Assembly: GCA_031424495.1 (NCBI GenBank)
Contig: JANPHP010000437.1
Span: 25,357 to 89,356, forward strand
Reading direction: 5' to 3'
Origin: JADKCL01 sp031424495
GTDB taxonomy: Bacteria > Bacteroidota > Bacteroidia > J057 > JADKCL01
Length of the DNA stretch: 64,000 bases
This document shows positions 1 through 9,183 of this stretch, piece by piece. The notes beneath the pieces are model-generated. The model was given only the letters and a program-made list of their open reading frames with translations. It was not told the origin of the DNA and searched no databases. Position numbers and translations under genes: made by a program. Every line of letters starts with the position of its first letter. The first letter of the stretch is position 1.

Positions 1-2507
1 ACAATTTTGCTGGCGCATCTGCTGGTTATCAGGTCTGGGACGTCACCGATTACCTTAATGTAAAGTCGATCAATAGCACGATCAATGGCAACAACTTGAG
101 CTTCAATGCAGCCGCAGACAGCCTCAAGCAGTTTGTAGCTTTCACAAGCTCAAGCTTCAAGCGCCCTGTGAATGGCAAGTCGATCCCCAATCAGAATTTG
201 CATGGACTCGGCCAAGTCGACTTCCTGATCATCACACATCCGCAATTTGCTGAGGAGGCCGAGCGCCTTGCGGCTTTTCACCGCAATCACTACCAGCAGG
301 CGGTGCATGTCGTCGCAATCGGTGATGTCTACAATGAGTTTGGATCGGGTGCCCAAGACCCAACCGCCATCAGGGATTTTGCCAAGATGTTTTATGACCG
401 TGGCCAAGCCGGTAGCCTGCCTACCCTTAAGTACATGGAATTGGTCGGTGACGGCTCTTATGATTACAAGCATATCCAGACCCCAGTCGGCAGCAACTTC
501 ATCGCAACTTACCAGAGTCGTGGCTCCCAGGTGCCCACGGGCAGCTATTGCAGCGACGACTATTATGGTTTTCTCGACGATGGCGAGGGCTTGTGGGGAG
601 AAGGCGCTGCGACGGCGAGCCAGGAAACCAATCCGCTGTTTGTTGCTGAGGGCGATGTCAATTTGGTCGATCATGGTCTAGACGTGAGTGTGGGCCGCCT
701 GCCGGTTTCGAGCAATGGCGAAGCACATGACATGGTCAACAAGATCATCGCCTACCACAATGACCCGGCAGGGTATGGAGCTTGGCGCAACCGCGTCTTG
801 CTGGTGGCTGATCACAAAGATGCCGATGGCGACACGCACGTGCGGCAAGCGGATGGCTACACAGGACAGATCGAAGCAACAGCCCCCTGTGCCAACATCG
901 ACAAAATCTACATGGACAACTATGTGATGGAAAACCAAGCTTCTGGCGACCGTTTTCCCGATGGCAAGGCTGCGCTCCTGCGCGCACTCGATGAGGGCAG
1001 CCTGCTCGTGAACTATACTGGCCACGGCGGCGAAGTCGGCTGGAGCAATGCACAAATCTTGGACATCTCAGACATCAATAAACTCTCCAATGGGGTGCGC
1101 TTGCCGGCCTATGTCACCGCGACCTGCGAGTTTGGCCGCTGGGACGACCCTGCACGTAAATCAGGTGCAGAGACCATTCTCCTCAATCCAGCTGGCGGCG
1201 GCATCGCAATGTTCACGACCGTGAGAGTCGTGTTTTCGGGCCCCAACCACACCATCAACACCAATTACTACAACGAAGTCTTTGACTATGACGTACCCAA
1301 CAACCGCTGGTCTACGATGGGCGAGATTTTTCAGCGCACCAAAAACTTGAGCTGGGGCGGATCAGTCAACAATCGCAATTTCTCTCTGCTCGGTGATCCT
1401 GCCATGCAATTGGCCTATCCCGAAAACAAGGCGGTCATCACCAAGATCAACGGTATCAGCGTGAATGACACGATCGTCGACACGCTGGGTGCACTGAGCC
1501 TGATCACGATCGAAGGCGAGGCCCGCGACGTGCTAGACAACTTGATGCCTAGCTACAATGGCGATCTTGCGATCACGGTGTTTGACAAGGCATCTAAATT
1601 CACCACCCGTCGCAGGCCATTTCCTTTCATCTGGCAAAAAAATCGCGTCTTCAAGGGGACCTCTACCGTACAAAACGGCTTGTTTTCCTTCCAGTTTGTC
1701 GTGCCGGTCGACATTTCTTATGAAGACCTGCTCCCAGACCTGCATGGCAAAATCAGCCTCTACTTCAATGACCTTACTTCAGATGGCGGCGGCTGTACCA
1801 AAAACATTTTTGTTGGTGGCAGCGGCACTGCGAGCATCATCGACAACCGTCCCCCTGAAATGGACCTCTTCATGAACGACATCAAATTTGCCGATGGAGG
1901 CATGGTCGGGCCCAATCCCGTGATGCTTGCTGAACTTTTTGATGAAAACGGCATCAACACCGTCGGTACCGGCATCGGTCACGAGCTCACGGCTATCCTG
2001 GACGATGACGAGAGCAATGTATATGTACTCAATGATTTCTATGAGGCGAGCCGCAACAGCTACCAAGAAGGCACCATCAAGTTTCCATTCACGGACTTGG
2101 CTACGGGCGAGCACAATCTGCGCGTGAAAATTTGGGACGTCGCCAACAACAGCAAGGAAGGTGAAATCAACTTCCTAGTCGCTGATGATGCCAATATGGC
2201 ATTGGGGCACGTGCTCAATTACCCCAATCCATTCACCACGAACACTAAATTTTTCATCGAGCACAACCGCAATGGCAGCCAACTCTCGGTGATCATCAAG
2301 GTGTACTCGGTCTCTGGCAAGCTCGTGAAGTCGCTGCAAGACAACATCTTCGCAGAGGGCAATCTGTATTGCGACCTGGAGTGGGACGGCAAGGACGACT
2401 TTGGCGACCTGATCGGGCGCGGAGTGTATGTCTATGAGGTCATCGTCAAAGATGAAACCACAGGTGACCGTGTATCGACATTTGAGAAACTGGTATTGCT
2501 ACGCTAA
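1..2507 (+). CDS. porU: Type IX secretion system sortase PorU (C25 peptidase family), 5' end missing
   Basis: The frame is open from the left edge, so the N-terminal part lies outside the window; the TTG at 96 is only an internal codon. About 834 residues are visible. The C25 gingipain-like peptidase domain comes first. It holds the catalytic His in a GHGGE context (codon 1023-1025) and the catalytic Cys in ATCEFGR (codon 1125-1127). An Ig-like/beta-rich part follows, and the last ~90 residues (YPNPF, GRGVYVYEV) look like a T9SS sorting-type domain. PorU is the cell-surface transpeptidase that removes C-terminal sorting domains from T9SS cargo and links cargo to lipid anchors. porV follows on the same strand, the usual neighbour. 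Family assignment is strong; the exact 5' end is unknown. Confidence 0.93.
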   Translation, partial: NFAGASAGYQVWDVTDYLNVKSINSTINGNNLSFNAAADSLKQFVAFTSSSFKRPVNGKSIPNQNLHGLGQVDFLIITHPQFAEEAERLAAFHRNHYQQAVHVVAIGDVYNEFGSGAQDPTAIRDFAKMFYDRGQAGSLPTLKYMELVGDGSYDYKHIQTPVGSNFIATYQSRGSQVPTGSYCSDDYYGFLDDGEGLWGEGAATASQETNPLFVAEGDVNLVDHGLDVSVGRLPVSSNGEAHDMVNKIIAYHNDPAGYGAWRNRVLLVADHKDADGDTHVRQADGYTGQIEATAPCANIDKIYMDNYVMENQASGDRFPDGKAALLRALDEGSLLVNYTGHGGEVGWSNAQILDISDINKLSNGVRLPAYVTATCEFGRWDDPARKSGAETILLNPAGGGIAMFTTVRVVFSGPNHTINTNYYNEVFDYDVPNNRWSTMGEIFQRTKNLSWGGSVNNRNFSLLGDPAMQLAYPENKAVITKINGISVNDTIVDTLGALSLITIEGEARDVLDNLMPSYNGDLAITVFDKASKFTTRRRPFPFIWQKNRVFKGTSTVQNGLFSFQFVVPVDISYEDLLPDLHGKISLYFNDLTSDGGGCTKNIFVGGSGTASIIDNRPPEMDLFMNDIKFADGGMVGPNPVMLAELFDENGINTVGTGIGHELTAILDDDESNVYVLNDFYEASRNSYQEGTIKFPFTDLATGEHNLRVKIWDVANNSKEGEINFLVADDANMALGHVLNYPNPFTTNTKFFIEHNRNGSQLSVIIKVYSVSGKLVKSLQDNIFAEGNLYCDLEWDGKDDFGDLIGRGVYVYEVIVKDETTGDRVSTFEKLVLLR

Positions 2508-2844
2508 TCGGCGGCCACGGCCAATTTTTTTGAAGGGCCCTTGGGGGATGTGCCATCAACGTCTGTATTCTACCCAGGCAGCGGGCACATCTCCAACAGA
2601 AATCGGAGGTACCCGATAATTGCCTATCTTTTTTGAAACTGAACGTGCATCTTTGATTCATAGAAATCCAATTCGGATTTTCACAGAAAGAAAAATTGCA
2701 AAAACGATTGTCGCCAAGTGCAAAAGTGCTACCTTGGTGCAAAGATTTAAGCCTATCGGATAATTATCTACTTTTGTAAGTATTTTTGAATTGGAAGGTA
2801 ATAGGAACTCCTTGGCAGAGGTCAGGGAACAAAAGTAGAATATA
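2508..2844. other. Intergenic region porU-porV
   Basis: No convincing coding frame on either strand. It contains two close matches to the Bacteroidota -7 element TAnnTTTG (2769-2776 and 2781-2788) before porV. Otherwise nothing recognised. Confidence 0.5.
2769..2788 (+). promoter_or_regulatory. Candidate Bacteroidota promoter (-7 elements) for porV
   Basis: TACTTTTG (2769-2776) and TATTTTTG (2781-2788) both fit TAnnTTTG and lie 57-76 bp before the porV start. A TTG at 2734-2736 is too far upstream to be an ideal -33 element for either, so the call rests on the -7 match alone. Confidence 0.35.
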
Positions 2845-3987
2845 ATGAGAATCAAGGTATTTCTGACAACTCTTGCTTGCGCTGCATTTTTTGTTGCCAT
2901 AGGGACGCATCGCTTGCATGCCCAATCCACGCCGGCTGGCCAAGACATCAAAGCCATCACGACTGCGGTGCCATTTTTGATGATTTGCCCGGACTCTCGA
3001 AGCGGAGGCCTCGGTGAAGCAGGTGTCGCCATCGCAGACAATGCCAATGCCTCGCATTGGAACCTCTCCGCACTGGCATTTTCCCAGAAAAAATTTGGCG
3101 TTGGCCTCAGCTATACGCCTTGGTTGCGCCGCTTGGTGCCCGACATCAACCTCTCCTACCTGAGCGGTTATTACAACATGGGCGAGCGTGCCGGTGTGAT
3201 TTCCTCCTCATTGCGCTATTTCTCCCTCGGCAACATCATTTTCACCGACGAGAATGCCGTGGAGTATGGCAAGTTCAACGCCAACGAGTTTGCATGGGAT
3301 GCAGGCTATACCCGCAAAGTCACCGAGAATTTCTCTGCAGGTGTTGCCTTGCGTTTCATCTACAGTAACCTCGCCGCAAACGCCAGCGTGAACGGTTTTG
3401 AAACCAAGCCTGGCGTCTCCTTCGCTGGCGACGTGAACATGCTCTACACCAAAGATTTTGATGCAGGTGCACTCCCGCTCAACTTCAAGTGGGGCCTCAA
3501 CATCTCCAACATCGGCGCCAAAATCAGCTATACCAACAGCGCCAACAAAGACTTCATCCCCACCAACTTGCGTCTGGGCGCTGCCCTCAAGACCGGCTTG
3601 GATGAATACAACAGCATCACCGTCACCGCCGACATCAACAAATTGATGGTTCCAACCGAAGGTGGCCAATCGAAGCAAACCCTGATCTCGGGTATGTTCA
3701 GCAGCTTTGGCGATGCGCCTGGCGGCTTTACTGAAGAATTCAAAGAGGTCAACCTCTCGACAGGTGTCGAGTACTGGTACAATGATCTGTTCGCAGCCCG
3801 CGCTGGCCTCTTCTTGGAAGACGCCACCAAAGGCAACCGCAAGTTCATCACCTTGGGTATGGGTGTGAAGTACAGTGTGTTTGCGCTCGACTTTGCCTAC
3901 TTGGCATCGCTGAGCCAAAACCACCCCTTGCAAAACACCCTCCGTTTCTCGCTCGGCTTCGCATTTGACGAAGCGGGAAACCGCTAA
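2845..3987 (+). CDS. porV: Type IX secretion system outer-membrane protein PorV (LptO)
   Basis: 380 residues with an N-terminal signal peptide ending near HAQ (residues 1-27). The mature start carries the PorV hallmark: PFLMICPDSRSGGLGEAGVA, then NASHWNLSALAF. The rest alternates in the manner of a FadL-like outer-membrane beta-barrel and ends in an aromatic strand (RFSLGFAF). PorV is the shuttle that takes cargo from the T9SS translocon to the PorU/PorZ attachment complex on the cell surface. It follows porU after a 337-bp gap and is closed by a terminator at 4014-4050. Length and motif fit the family closely. The ATG at 2845 immediately precedes the signal peptide. Confidence 0.95.
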   Translation: MRIKVFLTTLACAAFFVAIGTHRLHAQSTPAGQDIKAITTAVPFLMICPDSRSGGLGEAGVAIADNANASHWNLSALAFSQKKFGVGLSYTPWLRRLVPDINLSYLSGYYNMGERAGVISSSLRYFSLGNIIFTDENAVEYGKFNANEFAWDAGYTRKVTENFSAGVALRFIYSNLAANASVNGFETKPGVSFAGDVNMLYTKDFDAGALPLNFKWGLNISNIGAKISYTNSANKDFIPTNLRLGAALKTGLDEYNSITVTADINKLMVPTEGGQSKQTLISGMFSSFGDAPGGFTEEFKEVNLSTGVEYWYNDLFAARAGLFLEDATKGNRKFITLGMGVKYSVFALDFAYLASLSQNHPLQNTLRFSLGFAFDEAGNR

Positions 3988-4013
3988 CATGTAGTTGATT
4001 GATTTTCTATAAG

Positions 4014-4050
4014 GAAAGACCCCGGCTCCCCGCTGGGGCTTTCTTTTTTG
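4014..4050 (+). terminator. Rho-independent terminator after porV
   Basis: GAAAG-A-CCCC pairs with GGGG-C-TTTC around a GC-rich loop (one A/C mismatch), followed by a T tract ending near 4050. Confidence 0.75.
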
Positions 4051-4131
4051 GGGGCTTATTTTGAGAATTGATGATTGTAGCGGATGCTTATCTTTGGGGG
4101 AATGTAGGAGGCGCAGCCTAAAATTTGACCT

Positions 4132-5490
4132 ATGCTGAAAAGACTGAAGCTTGAAAATGTCGGACCCGCCGCAAAAATGGAGCTGGACCTAGGCTCGCGC
4201 CTGAACATCATCACCGGCGACAACGGATTGGGCAAGAGTTTTTTGCTGGATGTGGCTTGGTTTGTTTACACGCACCGTTGGCCGGCGGATGTAAACCCTA
4301 AGCTCATTTCGGGGTTGAAGTTGATGACAGAATCTGAGGATGCTAGCATCCAAGCCATAACGTCGCATGGTGAAACGTCGTATCGGCAGGGGTTTCATTT
4401 AATGCCCCATAGTAGGACATGGATACCCTTTGATGGAGTAGTTAACGATACGCAACTTGTTGTATATATGATGGCTGATGGGAGCTGTTCAATTTTTGAT
4501 CCCTATCGCAATATCCCGCAGACCGAGGAAGAAACAGATACCTTGCCTGAAGCTTTCATCTTTAGCTCCTACGAGATTTTTCATGGGCTCCAGCATCAGG
4601 CAGATGCAAAAATCTCCCTTTGCGAGGGACTTGTTCGTGATTGGGCAAGCTGGCAAAAAGAAAAAGGTGGTTCATTTGTAGCGCTAAACAAAGTATTAGA
4701 AAGCCTGTCTCCTGAAGCAGATTTTCCGATTAAGGCTGGGAAGCTCACTCGAATTTCCGTCCGTGATTCAAAAGATATGCCTACAATTGATTTTGGGGAG
4801 CAGGAAAATGTAGCAATTGTGCACGTATCTTCTAGCATGAAACGAATCGTTAGCTTTGCTTATTTGTTGGTTTGGACCTGGCAAGAACATCTCGAGGCCG
4901 CAAGGTTTCGAAGAAATGAACCATTGCGAGAAATATTGTTTCTTGTCGATGAGGTCGATGCGCATCTTCACCCAAGTTGGCAGTTAAAAATTGTACCCGC
5001 CCTTTTGGGTGTTCTGGATGCATTGCTGCAAGGCATGGTGCTGGACGGCCTCAAGGATGACGACGGGATGTTGGAATGGGCCAAGGGAATGAAAGAGAAT
5101 ATCAATGTCCAGCTCATCGCCACTACCCATTCTCCTTTGGTAATGGCATCGTTGGAGCCGCATTTCGATGCTGAAAAGGACGCTTGGTTCGACCTAGACT
5201 TGGTGCGGGACAATGGGAGCAAACCAGAGGTCGTACTGACCAAAAGACCGTTTGAGAAGATGGGTTCAGCCAATGGGTGGTTGGTGAGCGAGGCATTTGA
5301 CCTCGAATTTCCATTTAACATTCCCCACTCGGAGGTCATAAAAGAAGCCAGCGCTGCCTTGCGTGCTGAGGATTACAGTGCAAAGGATGCCCGAATCCTC
5401 GACCAAAAAATACAAGCGCTCATCGACCCCAAGGATCCTTTCTGGACTAAATGGAAAATGTTGGGCAAGCAAAAGGGTTGGTGGCAATGA
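4132..5490 (+). CDS. AAA/ABC-type ATPase, PtuA-like (Septu-type defence candidate)
   Basis: 452 residues. Walker A is GDNGLGKS at 29-36, in the position expected for SMC/RecF/OLD-like ATPases. An SSMKRI segment (near 235) sits where the ABC signature is expected. Walker B is FLVDEVDAHLHP with D273/E274, and a TTHSPLV switch His lies at 333. This is an overcoming-lysogenization-like ATPase core without an obvious Toprim domain. The stop codon overlaps the start of an HNH-type gene by ATGA, so the two are almost certainly translated together. ATPase plus HNH protein is the layout of Septu (PtuA nucleotide-sensing ATPase and PtuB nuclease). The ATPase call is firm; the Septu label is inferred from gene pairing. 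Confidence 0.7.
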   Translation: MLKRLKLENVGPAAKMELDLGSRLNIITGDNGLGKSFLLDVAWFVYTHRWPADVNPKLISGLKLMTESEDASIQAITSHGETSYRQGFHLMPHSRTWIPFDGVVNDTQLVVYMMADGSCSIFDPYRNIPQTEEETDTLPEAFIFSSYEIFHGLQHQADAKISLCEGLVRDWASWQKEKGGSFVALNKVLESLSPEADFPIKAGKLTRISVRDSKDMPTIDFGEQENVAIVHVSSSMKRIVSFAYLLVWTWQEHLEAARFRRNEPLREILFLVDEVDAHLHPSWQLKIVPALLGVLDALLQGMVLDGLKDDDGMLEWAKGMKENINVQLIATTHSPLVMASLEPHFDAEKDAWFDLDLVRDNGSKPEVVLTKRPFEKMGSANGWLVSEAFDLEFPFNIPHSEVIKEASAALRAEDYSAKDARILDQKIQALIDPKDPFWTKWKMLGKQKGWWQ

Positions 5491-6074
5491 TTAGGATCGC
5501 GCAGCAACCAGAACCCAAACGCTTCCACGATGAAGTCAGGGGAAAGGGGAGCCTTTGGCTTTCTTCAAATGGCATACCTCCAGATCGGCATAGCCCAGCA
5601 AAACTCTGGAAAAATCGCCAATACTGGACTCTGGTTTGGGAAGACTTCTGCATCGCTTATAACGGCATTTGTGCCTACACGTGCTTGCCTGTTGGCGAAG
5701 GAGGCACCATTGACCACTTCAAGGAGAAATCTAAATATCCTAGCCTTGCTTATGAATGGTCTAACTATAGATTAGCTGCATTTCGGATCAATAGCAGAAA
5801 AAAACGCAAGGTGATCGATCCATTCCAAGTTCCTGAAGAGGCTTTCTTATTGGACGTATTCACTGGAGAAATCTACCCCAATCCCGAGAAAGACCCAAAA
5901 GTTCAAAAGATCGTTCGTTCAACCATCAATTCGCTCGGTTTAGATTCGGAATTGTTGCGCCAATTTCGAAGGGATTGGATCGATGGCTACTTAACGAATG
6001 AGGTGACTGAGGGTTGGGTTGCCAAAAACGCCCCCTTCATCCACGCAGAACTCAAACGCCAAAACCTACTCTAA
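5487..6074 (+). CDS. HNH endonuclease-like protein, PtuB-like/TIGR02646-like
   Basis: 195 residues from ATG 5487, chosen because it overlaps the upstream stop (ATGA) and because the earlier in-frame codons lie inside the ATPase gene. The core runs CAYTC (C62, C66), IDHFKEKS (D76/H77, the HNH-type DH), WSNYRLA, then NSRKKRK. This is the order seen in PtuB-like HNH proteins (C..C / xHFxPK / NL.L.C..CN). The second zinc-type Cys pair is not obvious, so metal coordination may be degenerate. Likely role: the nuclease effector activated by the coupled ATPase. Alternative: an HNH protein of unknown target that is not involved in phage defence. Confidence 0.62.
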   Translation: MIRIAQQPEPKRFHDEVRGKGSLWLSSNGIPPDRHSPAKLWKNRQYWTLVWEDFCIAYNGICAYTCLPVGEGGTIDHFKEKSKYPSLAYEWSNYRLAAFRINSRKKRKVIDPFQVPEEAFLLDVFTGEIYPNPEKDPKVQKIVRSTINSLGLDSELLRQFRRDWIDGYLTNEVTEGWVAKNAPFIHAELKRQNLL

Positions 6075-6114
6075 GCCCACCAACCCCATTATCCATTGTC
6101 AATTATCAATTCCC

Positions 6115-6975
6115 ATGCATCTCCTCGCAGAATCTGGCGGCAGCAAGACACAGTGGTTTCTCTATGACCAAGACGGCCTGCGGCAGTCTTTTCGCACAAG
6201 CGGATTCAATCCCAATGTGCAAGGCGAGGCGGAGATCGAGCGGCAGCAGCGGCTGGATTGGGGCGATGACCTGCCCAGTGGGCAGGATCTCACGGTGGAC
6301 TTTTATGGCGCTGGCTTGGGCGCGCCCGCGACAGAGGCAATCGTGCGCGACATGCTCGAGCGCCTGTTTCCAGGCGCGACCCTGCATGTAATGAGCGACA
6401 TGCTCGCAGCCGCCCGCGCGACCGCGGGCGACACGGCCGGCATCGTCTGCATCCTGGGCACAGGCAGCAATTGCTGCCACTGGGACGGCGAAAAAATCAG
6501 CGCCACGCTCGGCTCGCACGGCTACCTCTTCAGCGACGAGGGCAGCGGCGCCGACCTCGGCCGCAGCATCGTCTCGGCCATGCTCAATGGCGAACTGCCC
6601 CACGATGTCGAGCACCTCTTCAAACATTGGGCAGGGAAACCGCTGATGGAGATCCGCACCGAGATCTACCTGGCCCCCAAAGTCAATGTCGCCCTCGCAG
6701 AATATTCCCGTTTCCTCGCGGCACACCTCGACAACACCACTGTGCGCTACATGGTCATTGCGCGGTTCATGGCATTCCTCACCCGCAATGTACAGCGCAT
6801 CAGAGGGCATAACGAGTTGCCGATCCACTTCGTCGGCTCGATCGCCGAGATCTACGCAGACCCGCTGCGCGAGGCCTTGCGCATGATCCAATTGGAGCCG
6901 AGCCGCATCATCGGCGCGCCGGGCGAGGCATTGTTGCAATACCACCTGAGCCGACTCCAGACCGCGCAGCCATGA
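6115..6975 (+). CDS. BadF/BadG/BcrA/BcrD-type ATPase, N-acetylglucosamine kinase-like
   Basis: 286 residues from ATG 6115, chosen because the protein then starts with the conserved phosphate-1 motif (LLAESGGSKTQW). A long in-frame extension upstream overlaps the HNH gene and has no family similarity. ILGTGSNCCHW (about 119-129) is the second phosphate/sugar motif, and GSHGYLFSDEGSGADLG is the family's GWG..GDEGSG-like adenosine segment. The C-terminal GAPGEALLQYH is typical of the Bacteroidota proteins annotated as N-acetylglucosamine kinases, which feed amino-sugar salvage. It overlaps the following gene by ATGA. Exact sugar specificity is not shown by sequence. Confidence 0.85.
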   Translation: MHLLAESGGSKTQWFLYDQDGLRQSFRTSGFNPNVQGEAEIERQQRLDWGDDLPSGQDLTVDFYGAGLGAPATEAIVRDMLERLFPGATLHVMSDMLAAARATAGDTAGIVCILGTGSNCCHWDGEKISATLGSHGYLFSDEGSGADLGRSIVSAMLNGELPHDVEHLFKHWAGKPLMEIRTEIYLAPKVNVALAEYSRFLAAHLDNTTVRYMVIARFMAFLTRNVQRIRGHNELPIHFVGSIAEIYADPLREALRMIQLEPSRIIGAPGEALLQYHLSRLQTAQP

Positions 6976-7631
6976 AACTGAGCTGGCAATACATCAAGAG
7001 CTTTTTCAGCGAAGACGTCGTCGAAGTCGGCCACTCCACCATCAGCCCCGAGCTGCAAGTCTGGTATGCCTATGGCCGCAAAATGCTCAATACCGCCAAT
7101 GTCAACTACAGCTTCGGGCGGCTCGACAAAGTTTTCAGGTCTGCATTCGCCCAATTGGAGATCGCAAACCGTGGCATGCAAGATGTCTTGTTGCTCGGGC
7201 TAGGCGCGGGCAATGTCACCCACATTCTCGCGGAGCTTGATCCCAAGATCAGGGTGGTCGCCGTCGAGATCGACCCGGAGGTCTTGCGACTGGGCGCCGC
7301 GCATTTTGGATTGCTGCCCGGCCCCAAATTGGAAATCGTGCTGGCGGATGCATTGCAATATGTCCAAGATTGCACCGCTCGCTTCGATATGGTCGTCGTG
7401 GATTTGTTTGTCGACGATGAGGTGCCGCCTAGGGCATGCGAACCAGCATTTTTGCAGCAGCTTGCGGCACTGCTCAATCCCCGTGGATTGCTCATATTCA
7501 ACCGATTGGCACATACCGAGGCCCTGCATCAACAAACGGTCGCATTTGGCCGTAAGATGGTGGCGGTGTTGCCGGGCACGGTCGCCCTCGATGCCGATCT
7601 CAACAAGGTTTGGGTTTATGAAAAGAAATAG
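6972..7631 (+). CDS. Spermidine synthase-like SAM-dependent protein
   Basis: 219 residues, with its ATG overlapping the kinase stop (ATGA). It carries the Rossmann motif LLLGLGAGNVTHIL (about 74-87), the acidic ribose-binding VAVEIDPEVL, and the VLADALQYV and FDMVVVDLFVDDEVP segments of spermidine synthase/PABMT-type folds. The gate-keeping residues of true polyamine synthases are not obvious. The protein is shorter than SpeE (~280-300), so a generic methyltransferase or aminopropyltransferase-like function is the safest statement. It overlaps the next lipoprotein gene by 14 bp, giving three tightly packed genes. Confidence 0.8.
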   Translation: MKLSWQYIKSFFSEDVVEVGHSTISPELQVWYAYGRKMLNTANVNYSFGRLDKVFRSAFAQLEIANRGMQDVLLLGLGAGNVTHILAELDPKIRVVAVEIDPEVLRLGAAHFGLLPGPKLEIVLADALQYVQDCTARFDMVVVDLFVDDEVPPRACEPAFLQQLAALLNPRGLLIFNRLAHTEALHQQTVAFGRKMVAVLPGTVALDADLNKVWVYEKK

Positions 7632-8166
7632 GTTCTACCCGCTCACATTCATCGCGATGAGCACGCTGCTGCTCTCGACCGTGGCTTGCTCAGGGAGCAA
7701 GAAACTCATCACGAGTGGCGGTGTTCATGCACTGCATATCGGCGATCCGATGCCGCCTGTGGGGACCGACAGGCTGCGCGGACATGCCGTGCGCGACACG
7801 TTTGTCGAGCAGGGCGACTACCAGTGGCGGGAGATCGTGGTGAGCTACCGCAAGGGCAAGGTCTATTTGGAGGAAGATTTTTACGGCTCAGAGGTCCTGA
7901 GCCGTGTGCGGGTGTACACGCCCGAGCTGAGCCTGCGCAACGGCTTGCACGTGGGCATGGCTGTGAGCGACCTCTCTGCCAAAGCCACCGATTGGACGCT
8001 CGTGCCTTTGCCCGACTACAACTTGGTCGATGCCTATTCCCGCACCATGCCACGCATCCACTTTCTGATCGACGACCCTAGCATTTCCAAAACCGGCAGC
8101 TGGGAAGATTACAAGATGGATCAATTGGCGCCCACAGCCAAGATCACTGCGATCGTAGTATTGTAA
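7618..8166 (+). CDS. Putative lipoprotein, unknown function
   Basis: 182 residues from ATG 7618, inside the 3' end of the preceding gene. This start gives a basic n-region (MKRNR), a hydrophobic stretch and a lipobox ending STVAC (Cys24); the longer in-frame extension is antisense-like sequence within the methyltransferase gene. The mature part has IGDPMPPVG and repeated V-x-V strand patterns (WREIVVSYRKGKVYLEEDF), resembling the periplasmic lipoproteins that describe 'direction' scores in Bacteroidota, but no family is recognised. It is probably cotranscribed with the two upstream genes. Confidence 0.78.
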   Translation: MKRNRFYPLTFIAMSTLLLSTVACSGSKKLITSGGVHALHIGDPMPPVGTDRLRGHAVRDTFVEQGDYQWREIVVSYRKGKVYLEEDFYGSEVLSRVRVYTPELSLRNGLHVGMAVSDLSAKATDWTLVPLPDYNLVDAYSRTMPRIHFLIDDPSISKTGSWEDYKMDQLAPTAKITAIVVL

Positions 8167-8262
8167 CAAATGTGGAAAAATAGTTTGCCCATTTCGCGTT
8201 TCACATTATTTCCCGTATTTTGAACTCGCGCAATTGATCTTTCAGTAAACGACAGGACGGCG

Positions 8263-8559
8263 ATGCACAAATATATGGTTACGATTACCCTGCCGGGGTA
8301 CTTCACACAGGAGTACATGGCTTTGATTCCTCGGCAACGGGCAATGATCGTGGAGATGCTCTCCAGCGGTAAACTGTCCAGCTTCAGCCTCAACAAGGAC
8401 CGTAGCATGGCTTGGATGGTAGCGACTTGCAAGGATGCCGATGCGCTACAGACGCTGCTCGGCAAGTTCCCGATGCACAGTTATTTTGAATATGAGATCA
8501 ATGAGCTCATCCTGCACGATACGCAATTCATGGGCTTGCCCAAGTTGGTGCTGAACTGA
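8263..8559 (+). CDS. Small alpha/beta protein, muconolactone isomerase/YCII-like
   Basis: 98 residues. Short beta-alpha-beta pattern: KYMVTITLPGYF, a helix with LIPRQRAMIVEMLSSGKL, then MAWMVATCKDADALQTLLGKFPMH. This resembles dimeric alpha-beta barrel (ferredoxin-like) proteins of the muconolactone isomerase kind, in which a strand ends in a 'sF..PLH' turn. No catalytic residue set can be identified. It stands alone, 96 bp after the lipoprotein. Length and composition support a real gene. Confidence 0.7.
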   Translation: MHKYMVTITLPGYFTQEYMALIPRQRAMIVEMLSSGKLSSFSLNKDRSMAWMVATCKDADALQTLLGKFPMHSYFEYEINELILHDTQFMGLPKLVLN

Positions 8560-8648
8560 CCATTGAGCTGTCGATGCACATTTGAGCTACGGAAGTGGGG
8601 TTTCCGCTCATATTGATTGAATTGGTTTCAGATCTTACCCCAAAGTAT

Positions 8649-9077
8649 ATGAGCGAATGGAACATTGGCAATGAGGAAAAAGCCAAAGCTGAAGACATCC
8701 GCTATCTCATTGGCAAACTAAAAGAATTCAATGACGCACACGCGCCGGTTCCTTTTGAACGCAAAGAAGTGCGCCTTTTTGCGCGCGACGATGACGGGAA
8801 AATCATCGGCGGCTTACTCGGCAATATCGGGATGCACTGTTTGGTGATTCAGATATTGTGGGTGGAGGAATTGCATCGAAGCCAGAGGCTAGGCCGCCGG
8901 CTCGTAGCTGAGGCAGAAAAAATCGCCGTCCAAAGCGGTGCTTTGCAGTCGATATTGGAAACCACGAGTTTTCAGGCCCCTGAATTTTACGAAAAACTTG
9001 GCTACTCGATCATTTTTGAACTTGCTGATGCGCCTTTGGGTGCGGATACCATTTTCATGCAAAAAAGCCTGAAGTGA
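8649..9077 (+). CDS. GNAT family N-acetyltransferase
   Basis: 142 residues from ATG 8649; the preceding in-frame codons (from 8595) start with a non-ATG codon and have no family match. It shows the GNAT core: VRLFARDDDGKIIGGLLG (beta2-3), the acetyl-CoA motif A IQILWVEELHRSQRLGRRLV with its R/Q-x-x-G-x-G/R-like loop, and FYEKLGYSIIFEL (motif B). The substrate is unknown. No operon partner; a short gap separates it from the phosphatase gene. Confidence 0.85.
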   Translation: MSEWNIGNEEKAKAEDIRYLIGKLKEFNDAHAPVPFERKEVRLFARDDDGKIIGGLLGNIGMHCLVIQILWVEELHRSQRLGRRLVAEAEKIAVQSGALQSILETTSFQAPEFYEKLGYSIIFELADAPLGADTIFMQKSLK

Positions 9078-9183
9078 AGCATTAACTGCGCTGCGTGGCG
9101 GCGACAGACAAGGCGTATATGTGAATTTGAGGTGAATTTTTATTTACATTCACGTTGCCTTAGGACCTAATGCCGAGATTCAC

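Noticed and set aside
1533..2114. Minus-strand frames opposite porU
   Set aside because: Inside the coding region of a well-supported gene; no motifs.
3208..3990. 260-codon minus-strand frame opposite porV
   Set aside because: porV has signal peptide and family motif; the antisense frame has no domain.
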